Source of the DNA: Streptomyces qaidamensis
Lineage (GTDB): Bacteria; Actinomycetota; Actinomycetes; Streptomycetales; Streptomycetaceae
Direction: 5' to 3'
DNA length: 64,000 bases
Assembly: GCF_001611795.1 (NCBI RefSeq)
Contig: NZ_CP015098.1
Coordinates: 8,866,001-8,930,000, forward strand
Within the stretch, counting starts at the first letter, position 1. Each line of letters begins with the position of its first letter. The position numbers and the translations under genes are program-made. The notes under the pieces were generated by a model. It saw nothing but the letters and a program-made list of their open reading frames with translations, ran no database searches and was not told where the DNA came from. Positions 52,402 through 60,952 of the stretch are shown in pieces.

Positions 52402-53184
52402 GTGAACATCGTCGTACTGGTCAAGCAGGTCCCGGACACCAGCGCGGAGCGCACCCTCGCCGGGGCGGACCACACCCTCGACCGCGAGAGCGCCGACCTC
52501 GTGCTGGACGAGATCGACGAGCGCGCGGCGGAGGAGGCCCTCACCCTCAAGGAGGCCGTGGGGGCCGAGGTCACCGTCGTGTCCATGGGACCCGACACCG
52601 CGCTCGACGCGATCCGCAAGGTCCTGGCGATGGGCGCCGACCGCGGCATCCACATCTGCGACGACAGGCTGCGGGGCGCCGACGTGGTGACCACCGCGCG
52701 GGTGCTGGCGGCAGCCGTGCGGACGGTGGGGGACGTCGGCCTGGTGCTCGCGGGCAACGCGACGACCGACGGGCAGGCGAGCGCGGTACCCGCCATGGTC
52801 GCGGACCTGCTCGGCCTGCCGCAGCTGACGCACGCCCGGGAGCTGAACGTGGACGCGGGACGGGTGCGCGCCGAGCGCGAGACCGAGCAGGGCGAGACCA
52901 CGCTCGACGCACCCCTGCCCGCGCTGGTCAGTGTCACCGAGAAGATCAACGAACCCCGCTACCCCTCCTTCAAGGGGATCATGGCCGCAAAGAAGAAGCC
53001 GGTGGAGACGGTCTGCCTCGACGAGCTGTTCCCCGACACGGACGGCACCGGATTCCTCACCACCCGCACCCGTGTGGTGGAGGCCGTGCCGCGTCCGGCG
53101 CGGGCGGCCGGCACGCGCGTCACGGACGACGGCTCGGCCGGCCGGCAGCTCGTCGAATTTCTCATCGCCCAGAAGCTCGTCTGA
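52402..53184 (+). CDS. etfB: Electron transfer flavoprotein beta subunit
   Basis: A 260-residue ETF beta subunit: MNIVVLVKQVPDTSAERTLA, VLDEIDERAAEEALTLKEA, EVTVVSMGPDTALDAIRKVL, AMGADRGIHI, GLVLAGNATTDGQASAVPAM and ITEKINEPRYPSFKGIMAA-like ending with AAKKKPVE. It binds AMP and pairs with EtfA to carry electrons from acyl-CoA dehydrogenases to the quinone pool. The GTG start at 52402 lies behind GGAGGAGG. It follows the acyl-CoA dehydrogenase by 26 bp. Confidence 0.95.
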   Translation: MNIVVLVKQVPDTSAERTLAGADHTLDRESADLVLDEIDERAAEEALTLKEAVGAEVTVVSMGPDTALDAIRKVLAMGADRGIHICDDRLRGADVVTTARVLAAAVRTVGDVGLVLAGNATTDGQASAVPAMVADLLGLPQLTHARELNVDAGRVRAERETEQGETTLDAPLPALVSVTEKINEPRYPSFKGIMAAKKKPVETVCLDELFPDTDGTGFLTTRTRVVEAVPRPARAAGTRVTDDGSAGRQLVEFLIAQKLV

Positions 53185-53218
53185 ACGCCCGACAAGCCCG
53201 ACCATGAAGCAGGCACCC

Positions 53219-54184
53219 ATGCCCGATGTCCTCGTCCTCGTCGACCACGACGGGGAACATGTCCACAAGACCACTTACGAACTCCTCACCGCAGCACGGA
53301 GGCTGGGCGAGCCGGCGGCCGTCGTGGTCGGAACTCCCGGCACCGCTGCCCGCCTGGAGGCGTCCCTGGCCCGCCATGGCGCCAGGAGCGTCTACGCGGC
53401 CGAATCCGCCGAGGTGGACGAGTTCCTCGGCACGCCGGCCGTAGACGCCCTGGAACGCGCGGCCGGGGAGGCTTCCCCCGCCGCCGTTCTGGTCTCCGCG
53501 ACGACGGACGGCAAGGAGGTGGCGGGGCGTCTGGCGGCGCGGCTGGACACCGGGCTGCTGATCGACGCGGTCGACGTGGACTCCTCCCGCGTGGTCACCC
53601 AGGTCGTCTTCGGCGGGTCGTACACCGTGCGCTCACAGGTCACGCACGGCATGCCGGTGATCACACTGCGGCCGGGGTCGTTCGAGGCGGAGGAGTGTCC
53701 GGTGCGGGCGGAGGTGAAGGAGCTCGCCCTGCCGCCGGCCGCCCCTACGAGCTGCGCCCGCGTCACCGCCCGTCGCGGCGCGATCGCAGGGGACCGTCCC
53801 GAACTCACCGAGGCGGCCGTCGTCGTCTCCGGCGGACGCGGGGTCGGAGGAGCGGAGGGCTTCTCGGTGGTGGAGGACCTGGCCGACGCCCTGGGAGGCG
53901 CGGTGGGCGCCTCACGCGCCGCGGTGGACGCCGGCTACTACCCGCACCAATACCAGGTCGGACAGACCGGCAAGTCCGTCTCGCCCCAGCTGTACATCGC
54001 CCTGGGCATCTCGGGAGCCATTCAGCACCTGGCGGGGATGCAGACCTCCAGGACGATCGTCGCGGTCAACAAGGACCCCGAGGCCCCGATCCTCGACCTC
54101 GCCGACTACGGCGTGGTGGGCGACCTGTTCGCCGTGGCTCCCGAGCTGACCCGGCAAGTGGCCGCCCGGCGCGCGGCCGACTGA
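53219..54184 (+). CDS. etfA: Electron transfer flavoprotein alpha subunit
   Basis: A 321-residue ETF alpha subunit. The N-terminal domain has VLVLVDHDGEHVHKTTYELL. The C-terminal FAD domain has VVVSGGRGVGGAEGFSVVED, SRAAVDAGYYPHQYQVGQTG, KSVSPQLYIALGISGAIQHL and IVAVNKDPEAPILDLADYGV. I start at ATG 53219; an in-frame ATG at 53204 would add five residues. A 17-bp hairpin follows, ending the operon. Since Streptomyces usually carry another etfBA pair, this one is probably dedicated to the adjacent dehydrogenase. Confidence 0.95.
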   Translation: MPDVLVLVDHDGEHVHKTTYELLTAARRLGEPAAVVVGTPGTAARLEASLARHGARSVYAAESAEVDEFLGTPAVDALERAAGEASPAAVLVSATTDGKEVAGRLAARLDTGLLIDAVDVDSSRVVTQVVFGGSYTVRSQVTHGMPVITLRPGSFEAEECPVRAEVKELALPPAAPTSCARVTARRGAIAGDRPELTEAAVVVSGGRGVGGAEGFSVVEDLADALGGAVGASRAAVDAGYYPHQYQVGQTGKSVSPQLYIALGISGAIQHLAGMQTSRTIVAVNKDPEAPILDLADYGVVGDLFAVAPELTRQVAARRAAD

Positions 54185-54199
54185 GAGACCTGCCGGGCG

Positions 54200-54240
54200 A
54201 GAGCTCCCGCCCCCGTACATGTGACGGGGGCGGGAGCTCT
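54200..54240. terminator. Hairpin terminator between etfA and flavin reductase
   Basis: A perfect 17-bp stem (54200-54216 with 54224-54240) around the loop ACATGTG, between convergent genes. Likely bidirectional. Confidence 0.85.
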
Positions 54241-54260
54241 GGCGTGTGCTGTCTCCCGCG

Positions 54261-54755
54261 TCAGACGGCCAGACGCCGGAACCGGCTGCCGTGGAACACC
54301 AGCGGCTCCCGGTCGGGTTCAGCCCTCAGAGCGTGGATCTCCAGCAGCACGATCGTGTGGTCGCCTCCGGGGAACTCGGAGTGAACCGAGCAGTCCAGCC
54401 ACAGACCCGCGCCGTGGATGTACACACCACCGCCCTCGGACGCCTCCCACTCGACATCTGCGAACCGGTCAACTCCCTTTCCCGCCAGCGAGCGGCAGAT
54501 CCGGTCCTGCTCCTCCGCCAGCACGCTCAGGCCCAGTCGGCCCCGCATCCGCAGCTTGGGCCAGGTCGACGAGGTGTCCTGGACACAGACCGACACCAGC
54601 GGCGGCCGAAGGGAGACCGGGGTGAACGTACTCGCGGCCATGCCCACCGGCCCGTCCGCATCCAGTGCGCACAGGGCTGTCACCCCGGAGGGGAAGCAGC
54701 CGAACGCCTGGCGCAGCACGGCGGGGTCGGTCGGTGGCGTCGAGAGGGCGCTCAT
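54261..54755 (-). CDS. Flavin reductase of a two-component monooxygenase
   Basis: A 164-residue flavin reductase (HpaC/HsaB-like). FGCFPSGVTALCALDADGPV, GMAASTFTPVSLRPPLVSVC, FADVEWEASEGGGVYIHGAG and DHTIVLLEIHALRAE match the family. It reduces FMN or FAD with NAD(P)H and passes it to a partner oxygenase. Its start overlaps the stop of the monooxygenase gene upstream (ATGA), so the pair is coupled and almost certainly works together. Confidence 0.9.
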   Translation of the reverse strand: MSALSTPPTDPAVLRQAFGCFPSGVTALCALDADGPVGMAASTFTPVSLRPPLVSVCVQDTSSTWPKLRMRGRLGLSVLAEEQDRICRSLAGKGVDRFADVEWEASEGGGVYIHGAGLWLDCSVHSEFPGGDHTIVLLEIHALRAEPDREPLVFHGSRFRRLAV

Positions 54756-55933
54756 CGGACGTCCTCCCGGCCCGAGAGAACCGCGCCCAGACGGCGCAGC
54801 GAGCCGTTGTTGCCCGCGACGTGCTGGGAGACGCAGCGGACGTCGCGCCAGCGGCGTTGCAGGGGGTGGGAGCTGTAGAGCCCCGAACTGCCCGACAGGG
54901 TCATGAGTTCGTTGAGGAGGCGGATGCCCTCGTGGTGGATGTGCTGGTGGCCGCCGGTGTAGCCGAACCATTCGCGCGCGGTGGGCTCCACGCCCGCTAG
55001 CGCGCGGTCCATGACGACGCGGCCGGTCTGCTCCAGCAGGGCGTTCAGTGCCGCCGTGCGAAGGTGCAGTTCGGCGAACTTCTCCTGGAACACCGGGTCC
55101 TCCCCGATGACGAGCCTGGGATCGAACGCCGGCCGCTTGGTGGTGGCGAGTGCGGCCAGATCGTCCAGCGCGCCCTCCAGACAGCCGATGATGACGGCGT
55201 CGTGCGACGAGCCGGTGGCGGAGTACGGCAAGCCGTAGAAGGGAGCGGGGATGTTGTTGCCGCCCACCAGCGGTCCGGTGAAGCGCTCGGGCACGAAGAC
55301 GTCGTCCATCGTGAAGTCCGTGCTCTGAGTGGCGCGCAGACCCACGGCGTCCCACGTGTCGAGGAAGGTGGCCTGCTGCGGTCGGAAGAGCGCGACGCGC
55401 ATGTCCGGACGGCCGTCCGGGAGCGGAGGTGCGCCCTCGACCACGAATCCCGCGAGCATCCAGTCCGGGGTGAACGACCCACTGGCCAGAGGCCAGCGCC
55501 CACTGAGGCGGTAGCCTCCCGCGACCGCGGTCGCCCTGCCCTTGGGTGCTATCGCCCCACGCAGCATCAGGTCGGCGCCGTCGCCGAACACCTCGTTCGC
55601 GAGCGTCTCGTGGGGCAGCGAACGGACGAAGAACCAGGCCATCGAAGCAGCCTGAACGGTCCAGCCGGCGGACCCGTCGGCCCGCGAGATCTCCCGGACC
55701 ACCCGAGCGCTGTCCACCAGGTCCAGCTGCTCGCCGCCCCAGGCCCTGGGCAGGCTCATGCGGAACACACCGGCTTCGCGCAGAGCGGCGATGAGATCAG
55801 CGGGGACGGCCCGGGCGGCTTCGGCCTCAGCGGATCGTGCCGCGATCTCGGGCAGGTGTGCCCGGACACGGCCGAGCACGAGGCAATCGGCTGCCTGGTC
55901 GGGCGATGCGGTGGGCTGGAGCACGGTAGACAT
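54752..55933 (-). CDS. Acyl-CoA-dehydrogenase-fold flavin monooxygenase (HsaA-like)
   Basis: A 393-residue protein of the group D flavin monooxygenases. Motifs: LREAGVFRMSLPRAWGGEQL, SRADGSAGWTVQAASMAWFF, YRLSGRWPLASGSFTPDWML, YTGGHQHIHHEGIRLLNELM and SGSSGLYSSHPLQRRWRDVR. These enzymes hydroxylate phenols ortho to the OH with flavin supplied by a reductase, here encoded next to it with a 4-bp overlap. The expected product is a catechol, fitting the extradiol dioxygenase at 60953. ATG 55933 follows GAGGATCCTCC. It is divergent from an AraC regulator. Confidence 0.9.
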   Translation of the reverse strand: MSTVLQPTASPDQAADCLVLGRVRAHLPEIAARSAEAEAARAVPADLIAALREAGVFRMSLPRAWGGEQLDLVDSARVVREISRADGSAGWTVQAASMAWFFVRSLPHETLANEVFGDGADLMLRGAIAPKGRATAVAGGYRLSGRWPLASGSFTPDWMLAGFVVEGAPPLPDGRPDMRVALFRPQQATFLDTWDAVGLRATQSTDFTMDDVFVPERFTGPLVGGNNIPAPFYGLPYSATGSSHDAVIIGCLEGALDDLAALATTKRPAFDPRLVIGEDPVFQEKFAELHLRTAALNALLEQTGRVVMDRALAGVEPTAREWFGYTGGHQHIHHEGIRLLNELMTLSGSSGLYSSHPLQRRWRDVRCVSQHVAGNNGSLRRLGAVLSGREDVR

Positions 55934-56184
55934 GGAGGATCCTCGGATTTCGGCGGTCACAGGACGACGGACGGGACACCGGCCGAGGCGGCCCGTCGTC
56001 ACTGCTCGCATGATGTGGGGGGCGGCGCAGCACCCGCTTGTGTCCGGGAGCACCGGCAATTTGTGTGGCTGAGAACACGGCCCGCGAGCCGGTTGCAGAA
56101 CGCCCGGCGAGACTTACCATCCTCGCCAGGAGTGCCGTCCGAGCCCGTTCCCGTGGGTTCCGGCACCGCCGGGAGGAGAGCCGC

Positions 56185-57135
56185 ATGCCCCGGATCACGA
56201 CGCCGAGCGAAGGCACGGCCACCGAACGACTGGACTGCTGGCGGGACGCCGTGAGCCGCAACCTCGTGCCCCTGGAGGTCCGGCCTCGCGAGAGCGCCGA
56301 CTTCAGGGCGTCCCTGCACGCCGTGCGGGTCGGCCAGGTACAGATGTCGGTCATCTCGGCCGAGCCGCACAGCATCGCGCGCACCCGCCGCCACATCGCA
56401 TCCGACGCACCCGACCTGTTCCAGCTGACGGTGCAGCTCACCGGGCAGGGCGTGCTGACCCAGCGGGACCGCCAGGCCGCAGTGGGACCGGGAGAACTGG
56501 TCGTCTATGACACGCGCCGTCCCTTCACCTACGACCTCCACCAGACCCACACCGGCCTCGTGCTCATGTTCCCCCGGACGATGCTGCCCTTGGCGGAGCG
56601 TGACCTGCTGCGGGTGACGGCGACTCCGGTGCCCTGCCACGACGGGCTCGGGCAGGTGGTCCTGCCCCTCCTGCACGGACTGGCGCGGCAGATGGAACAC
56701 CTGGAGTCCCGGGGCACGCCCCGGCTCGCCGACAACGTGATCGACCTCGTCGGCACCTTGCTCGTGGAGCACGCGGGCGGGGACCGGAGGGCCGAGGAGG
56801 CCGGCCCGGCCCTGCTCACCGAGCGGGTCCTCGGCTACATGGAGCAGCGGCTCGCCGACCCCGGGCTCAGCCCTGAGGGCATCGCGGCCGCCCACCGCAT
56901 CTCCCGCCGCTACCTGTACAAGTTGCTGGCCGCGCAGGGGTACACGGTCGCAGGCTGGATCCGGGAACAGCGCCTCGCCCGGTGCCGGCGCGACCTCGCC
57001 GACCCGACACTGGACCACCTTCCGGTCGGTGCCGTCGGCGGGCGTTGGGGTTTCGCGGACCCGGCCCACTTCAGCCACGCCTTCAAGGCGGCCTACGGCA
57101 TGAGTCCCCGGGAGGCTCGCGCGGCCCGTCGATGA
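56185..57135 (+). CDS. AraC-family regulator
   Basis: A 316-residue AraC/XylS-type regulator. The N-terminal domain (about 10-190) is of the AraC-binding-like 2 type (FQLTVQLTGQGVLTQRDRQA, LVVYDTRRPFTYDLHQTHTG). The C-terminal double HTH (about 215-316) has GLSPEGIAAAHRISRRYLYK and HFSHAFKAAYGMSPREARAA. ATG 56185 has GGGAGGAGA upstream. Divergent from the flavin monooxygenase/reductase pair, which it probably activates in response to an aromatic ligand. It converges with the 3-hydroxyacyl-CoA dehydrogenase gene with only 2 bp between stops. Confidence 0.92.
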   Translation: MPRITTPSEGTATERLDCWRDAVSRNLVPLEVRPRESADFRASLHAVRVGQVQMSVISAEPHSIARTRRHIASDAPDLFQLTVQLTGQGVLTQRDRQAAVGPGELVVYDTRRPFTYDLHQTHTGLVLMFPRTMLPLAERDLLRVTATPVPCHDGLGQVVLPLLHGLARQMEHLESRGTPRLADNVIDLVGTLLVEHAGGDRRAEEAGPALLTERVLGYMEQRLADPGLSPEGIAAAHRISRRYLYKLLAAQGYTVAGWIREQRLARCRRDLADPTLDHLPVGAVGGRWGFADPAHFSHAFKAAYGMSPREARAARR

Positions 57136-57137
57136 CG

Positions 57138-58004
57138 TCAGGCGGGCTGGTAGTCGAAGAAGCCCCGTCCCGACTTGCGGCCCAGCAGACCCGATTCGAC
57201 CATGCGGCGCAGCAGCGGGGGAGGGGCGTACAACGGCTCCCGGTACTCCTCGTACAGCGCTTCGCCTATCGCCGCCACGGTGTCCAGTCCGATGAGGTCG
57301 GCGAGACGCAGCGGCCCCATGGGATGCGCGCACCCGGCCGTCATGCCCGTGTCGATGTCCTCCGCCGTCGCCGTGCCGGAGGCGACCATGCGCACTGCGG
57401 CCAACAGGTAAGGGATCAATAGGGAGTTCACCACGAAGCCCGCGCGGTCCTGCGCGACGATCGTCCTCTTGCCCAGGACATCGTCCGCGAAGGCCCGCAC
57501 GCGCTGCTCGGTGCTTGCCGAGGTGTGCAGGGACGGGACGATCTCCACCAGGGGCATGACGGGGACCGGGTTGAAGAAGTGCAGGCCGATCACCGTCTCC
57601 GGACGGCCCGCAGCGGCCGCGAGCCGGGCGATGGGGATCGAGGAGGTGTTGCTGGCGAGTACGGCCTCCGGGTCCGTGACGATGTCGCCCAGCTGCCGGA
57701 ACAGTGCCGTCTTGGCCCGCTCGTCCTCGACGGCCGCCTCGATGACCAGGTCCGCCCCGCCCATGCGGGAGAGGTCCCCGGTGACCGAGATGCCGGCCAG
57801 GGCGTGCGCGCGTTCCTCGGGTGTCACGGCGCCGCGCTTCTCCGCCTTCAGCAGGGAGTCGGCCACGCCGGCCAGCCCGGCCCGGGCCCTGTCCTCGGTC
57901 ACGTCGCACAACGTGACCTGTATCCCGGCCCGGGCGCACACCTCGGTGATGCCCCGGCCCATCTGGCCCGCGCCCACGACGCCCACGTGTTCGATCGCTG
58001 TCAT
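57138..58004 (-). CDS. 3-hydroxyacyl-CoA (3-hydroxybutyryl-CoA) dehydrogenase
   Basis: A 288-residue NAD-dependent dehydrogenase. The Rossmann motif VGVVGAGQMGRGITEVCARA is near the N-terminus. The catalytic His-Glu pair appears in VIGLHFFNPVPVMPLVEIVP, with SNTSSIPI before it, QDRAGFVVNSLLIPYLLAAV after it, and GAAHPMGP-type CAHPMGPLRLADLIGLDTV. It oxidises the 3-hydroxyacyl-CoA formed during beta-oxidation of ring-cleavage products. ATG 58004 follows GGAGG. Confidence 0.94.
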   Translation of the reverse strand: MTAIEHVGVVGAGQMGRGITEVCARAGIQVTLCDVTEDRARAGLAGVADSLLKAEKRGAVTPEERAHALAGISVTGDLSRMGGADLVIEAAVEDERAKTALFRQLGDIVTDPEAVLASNTSSIPIARLAAAAGRPETVIGLHFFNPVPVMPLVEIVPSLHTSASTEQRVRAFADDVLGKRTIVAQDRAGFVVNSLLIPYLLAAVRMVASGTATAEDIDTGMTAGCAHPMGPLRLADLIGLDTVAAIGEALYEEYREPLYAPPPLLRRMVESGLLGRKSGRGFFDYQPA

Positions 58005-58184
58005 GTGTTCCTCCGCCTGTCCCTCGGTCGGGCGGCGGCCGCCGGTCGCCGCCACGGTGTGTGCCGCCGTGTCGAGCGTAGGCCCGACACACCCCCTCTG
58101 ACCTGCACGAACAGTGCGTCATCTGCGTACAAACATGCGTCGGCAGAGAGGGCTCGGACAGCCGGCCGTCGGGGCATGCCGAAG

Positions 58185-58210
58185 GGGCGTCCGGCCCGTG
58201 CCGGACGCCC
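58185..58210 (-). terminator. Hairpin after the LysR-type gene
   Basis: GGGCGTCCGGC pairs with GCCGGACGCCC around CCGT, 15 bp beyond the LysR stop in the direction of transcription. Confidence 0.7.
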
Positions 58211-58225
58211 GGCGAAGTCGACGCT

Positions 58226-59131
58226 TCAGGCTGTGGCCGTCGCGGCGGCGGCCTCCCGCAGCCGGCGGATCACCCCGCGTACAGCGGGCGAGGTCTCCCC
58301 CTTGCGGTAGGCGCCGACCAGCCGGGTGGTCGGCGCCACGTCGGCCAGCGGCCGGTAGGCCACTCCGGGGATCTGGACGCGGCGCAGCGAGTCGGGCACC
58401 AGGGCGACCGCGAGGCCGCCGCCCACCATGGTCAGAGCCGCGATGAAGTCCCGCACCGGGGGAGCGCACCGGGGACTGAACCCGCCCTGCTCCGCCACCT
58501 CGAGGATCTGGTCGCGGCAGCCGTACTCCTCGTCGAAGTGCGGGGCCACGAAGCACTCGTCGCGCAGTTGTGCCGCCAGTACGGCGTCGTACGCCGCGAG
58601 TGGTGCCCCGGCCGGCAGCGCCAGGACGACCTGTTCCGTGAGCAGACAGGTCGCCGTGACCTCGGGTGGGTACTCCGGCCTGAAGCGCAGGAAGCCGACG
58701 TCGATGTCCCCGCCGGCCAGCGCCTCCAGCTGGGCGGGCGTCTCCAACTCCCGTACCTGCACCGTCAGTTCGGTACCAGGGGCCGCGCAGCGGGTGAGGA
58801 CGTCGGTCAGCACCCCGGAGAACGCGGCGGAGGCGACGTACGCGATCTGCGCGTGCCCCAGCTCCCCACGACCGGCGCGCCGGCCCACCGCCTCGGCCCG
58901 GGCGGCCTGGGCGAGGGTCAGCCGCGCCTCTTCGAGGAACAGCCGCCCGGCACTGGTCAGGGCCGGGCGGGTCCGCCGTCCGCGGTCGACCAGCCGCACA
59001 CCCAGATGGGACTCCAGCGCCCTGATCTGGGCGCTGAGCGCCGACGGGGCGAGATGCAGACGGTCCGAGGCCCGGGCGAAGTGCAGTTCCTCCGCGACGA
59101 CGACGAACGACTCCAGCCAGCGCAGTTCCAC
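58226..59131 (-). CDS. LysR-family transcriptional regulator
   Basis: A 301-residue LysR-type regulator. The N-terminal winged HTH reads LRWLESFVVVAEELHFARAS, RLHLAPSALSAQIRALESHL, GVRLVDRGRRTRPALTSAGR. The effector-binding domain (about 90-295) has AQIAYVASAAFSGVLTDVLT and GFLRFRPEYPPEVTATCLLT. The GTG start at 59131 has GGAGG five bases upstream. It lies among aromatic-degradation genes, where LysR proteins often bind pathway intermediates, and is co-directional with the alcohol dehydrogenase 87 bp upstream. Confidence 0.93.
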   Translation of the reverse strand: MELRWLESFVVVAEELHFARASDRLHLAPSALSAQIRALESHLGVRLVDRGRRTRPALTSAGRLFLEEARLTLAQAARAEAVGRRAGRGELGHAQIAYVASAAFSGVLTDVLTRCAAPGTELTVQVRELETPAQLEALAGGDIDVGFLRFRPEYPPEVTATCLLTEQVVLALPAGAPLAAYDAVLAAQLRDECFVAPHFDEEYGCRDQILEVAEQGGFSPRCAPPVRDFIAALTMVGGGLAVALVPDSLRRVQIPGVAYRPLADVAPTTRLVGAYRKGETSPAVRGVIRRLREAAAATATA

Positions 59132-59218
59132 CGGTACCTCCGTCGTGCTGGGATCACCCCGCGGCGGCGTCAGGGCAGAACAGGACCGCCGCGGGGCGAG
59201 TTCGGGGCGGCTACGGGT

Positions 59219-60328
59219 TCAGGGGATCACGACGTAGTTGCTGAATCCACCGTCGAGATCCGTCACCCGCCCCGAGATGGCTTCGTTGACCTCGGACAGC
59301 GGGAAGGGCTTGGTGATCAGGTACGACAGGTCCAGGGCTCCGGTCGCCACCATGTCGGCGACCTCCTGGCCCTGCGCGGTGGTGAACCAGTTGGAGCCGA
59401 TCAGCTGGACCTGCTCGTCCATGAGCCACTTCACGTCCACGGGCAGCCGGTCGGCCACCCCGCCGACGTTGACGACCCTGCCGCCCCGGCGGACACCCTG
59501 CATGGAGTCGAGCATCGTCTCCACCGGAGCCTTGGCACCGAGCGCGCTGATCACGAAATCCGCACCCTCGCCGCCGGTGCGGGACTTGGCCCACTCTCCG
59601 GTGGAGCCCTCGCCCAGCCGCATGACCTCGATCCGGTCCGGCGCCAACTCCTTGACCCGCTTCATGAGCTCCTCGTTGCGGCCGGTGCCGAGCACCCTGG
59701 AGACGCCGGAGGCCAGCGCGAGGAGAGTGGAGGCGACACCGAGTGTGCCCGTGATCCCGTCGATCAGCGCGACCTGGCCGGGGGCGGCCGCGGCGTTCTT
59801 GAGGGCGCCGTAGGAGGTTCCGATGTAGCCGAGCTTGCCGGCCTGCTCGAACGTCATGGTGTCGGGAATGTTGACGATCGCGTGCTGCGGCGCGGTCATG
59901 TACTCGGCGAAACCGCCGTAGGGGTAGAGGTCGAAGATGCGCTGGCCGTCGCGGGAGGTGCTGAAGTAGCCGTTCAGGGTGAAGTAGCGGCATCGGCTGA
60001 GTTCGCCGCCGCGGCACACCTGGCAGCTGCCGCAGGACCGCAGCGGGCTCACATAGACCCGGTCGCCGGGCTTGGTGTTGAGCACCGCCTCGCCGACGGC
60101 CTCGACCACACCTGCGGGGTCGAGACCGAAGATCGCGGGGAGCTGGGGCAGCGGCTGATGCGGGTACCAGGTGGGCCAGTTGTTGATCACATTGGCCATG
60201 TTCGGCACGATTCCGCATGCCTTGACCCGCACCAGCACGTCGGTCGGCCTGGGGGTGGGCACGTCGACCGTGTCCACCGACATCGGCGCACCGAGTTCGT
60301 GCAGTCTCGCGGCGAGCATTTTCGCCAT
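59219..60328 (-). CDS. Zinc-dependent alcohol dehydrogenase
   Basis: A 369-residue medium-chain dehydrogenase. The structural zinc site is CGSCQVCRGGELSRC (about 98-112). In the catalytic zinc region, VKACGIVPNMANVINNW has Cys followed by an unusual G-I-V in place of the common GICGTD, and DPAGVVEAVG replaces the usual GHE. The Rossmann stretch GITGTLGVASTLLALASGVS is conserved. It probably oxidises an alcohol or reduces an aldehyde arising in the catabolic pathway. ATG 60328 begins MAKMLAARLHELG. Expressed with the dioxygenase cluster. Confidence 0.88.
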   Translation of the reverse strand: MAKMLAARLHELGAPMSVDTVDVPTPRPTDVLVRVKACGIVPNMANVINNWPTWYPHQPLPQLPAIFGLDPAGVVEAVGEAVLNTKPGDRVYVSPLRSCGSCQVCRGGELSRCRYFTLNGYFSTSRDGQRIFDLYPYGGFAEYMTAPQHAIVNIPDTMTFEQAGKLGYIGTSYGALKNAAAAPGQVALIDGITGTLGVASTLLALASGVSRVLGTGRNEELMKRVKELAPDRIEVMRLGEGSTGEWAKSRTGGEGADFVISALGAKAPVETMLDSMQGVRRGGRVVNVGGVADRLPVDVKWLMDEQVQLIGSNWFTTAQGQEVADMVATGALDLSYLITKPFPLSEVNEAISGRVTDLDGGFSNYVVIP

Positions 60329-60368
60329 GGAAATACTCCTGAATAAGTGAGCCGTACGGTGCCGAAAC

Positions 60369-60920
60369 CTAGGAATGGGCGAACGGGTCCGGATAATTGT
60401 CTTCGAGGTCGATACCCAGCAGTCCCATGATGCGGACGCCGGAGTTGTACCAGGCGATGGACAACGACAGTTCGACCATCTGCCGGCTCGTCAGATGAGC
60501 GGCGGCGGCCTGCCAGGTCTCCTCCGGGACGTCGACCCGGAGGGTGGACTCCTTGGCGAGTCGCATGACCGCCTTCTCCGTCTCGTCGAACAGACCGGAG
60601 TGCTCGAAGTCGGCCACCGCCGCGAGCTGTTCCTCGGTGAGCCCGGCCTTGAGGCCGTGCGACTGATGATGGGCGACCTCGTACGCCGACCGGGTCGCGT
60701 GACCCACGGTCAGGATCGCCAGTTCGCGCAGCCTGGGGCTGAGATCAGCGGCCCGCAGCGAGTTGGCGTAGGTCAGGAAGGCGTCCAGCTGGGTGGGCGC
60801 GTGGGTGAGGGCGAGGAAGATGTTCGCCGTCGGGACCTTGCGTTCGGTCTCCAGCCGGTCGTACAGCGGCTTCAGCGACTCGTCCGCGTCCTCGCGGCGC
60901 AGATAGGGAACTCGTGCCAT
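60369..60920 (-). CDS. Carboxymuconolactone-decarboxylase/AhpD-family protein
   Basis: A 183-residue helical protein of the CMD/AhpD family: VPYLRREDADESLKPLYDRL, LSPRLRELAILTVGHATRSA, YEVAHHQSHGLKAGLTEEQL, VEETWQAAAAHLTSRQMVEL-like and VELSLSIAWYNSGVRIMGLL. The CxxC redox pair of AhpD is absent; Ser and Ala stand in its place (TRSAYEVAHH). This argues for a decarboxylase or isomerase role rather than peroxidase. ATG 60920 follows AAGGAG. It sits between the extradiol dioxygenase and the alcohol dehydrogenase. Confidence 0.9.
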   Translation of the reverse strand: MARVPYLRREDADESLKPLYDRLETERKVPTANIFLALTHAPTQLDAFLTYANSLRAADLSPRLRELAILTVGHATRSAYEVAHHQSHGLKAGLTEEQLAAVADFEHSGLFDETEKAVMRLAKESTLRVDVPEETWQAAAAHLTSRQMVELSLSIAWYNSGVRIMGLLGIDLEDNYPDPFAHS

Positions 60921-60952
60921 GGCGTCTCCTTGGGGGCGGTGCGGGCGGAAGG

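Noticed and set aside
55999..58122. A 707-codon minus-strand frame over the AraC gene
   Set aside because: It crosses the real AraC gene antisense and reads the hydroxyacyl-CoA dehydrogenase out of frame; no domain of its own.
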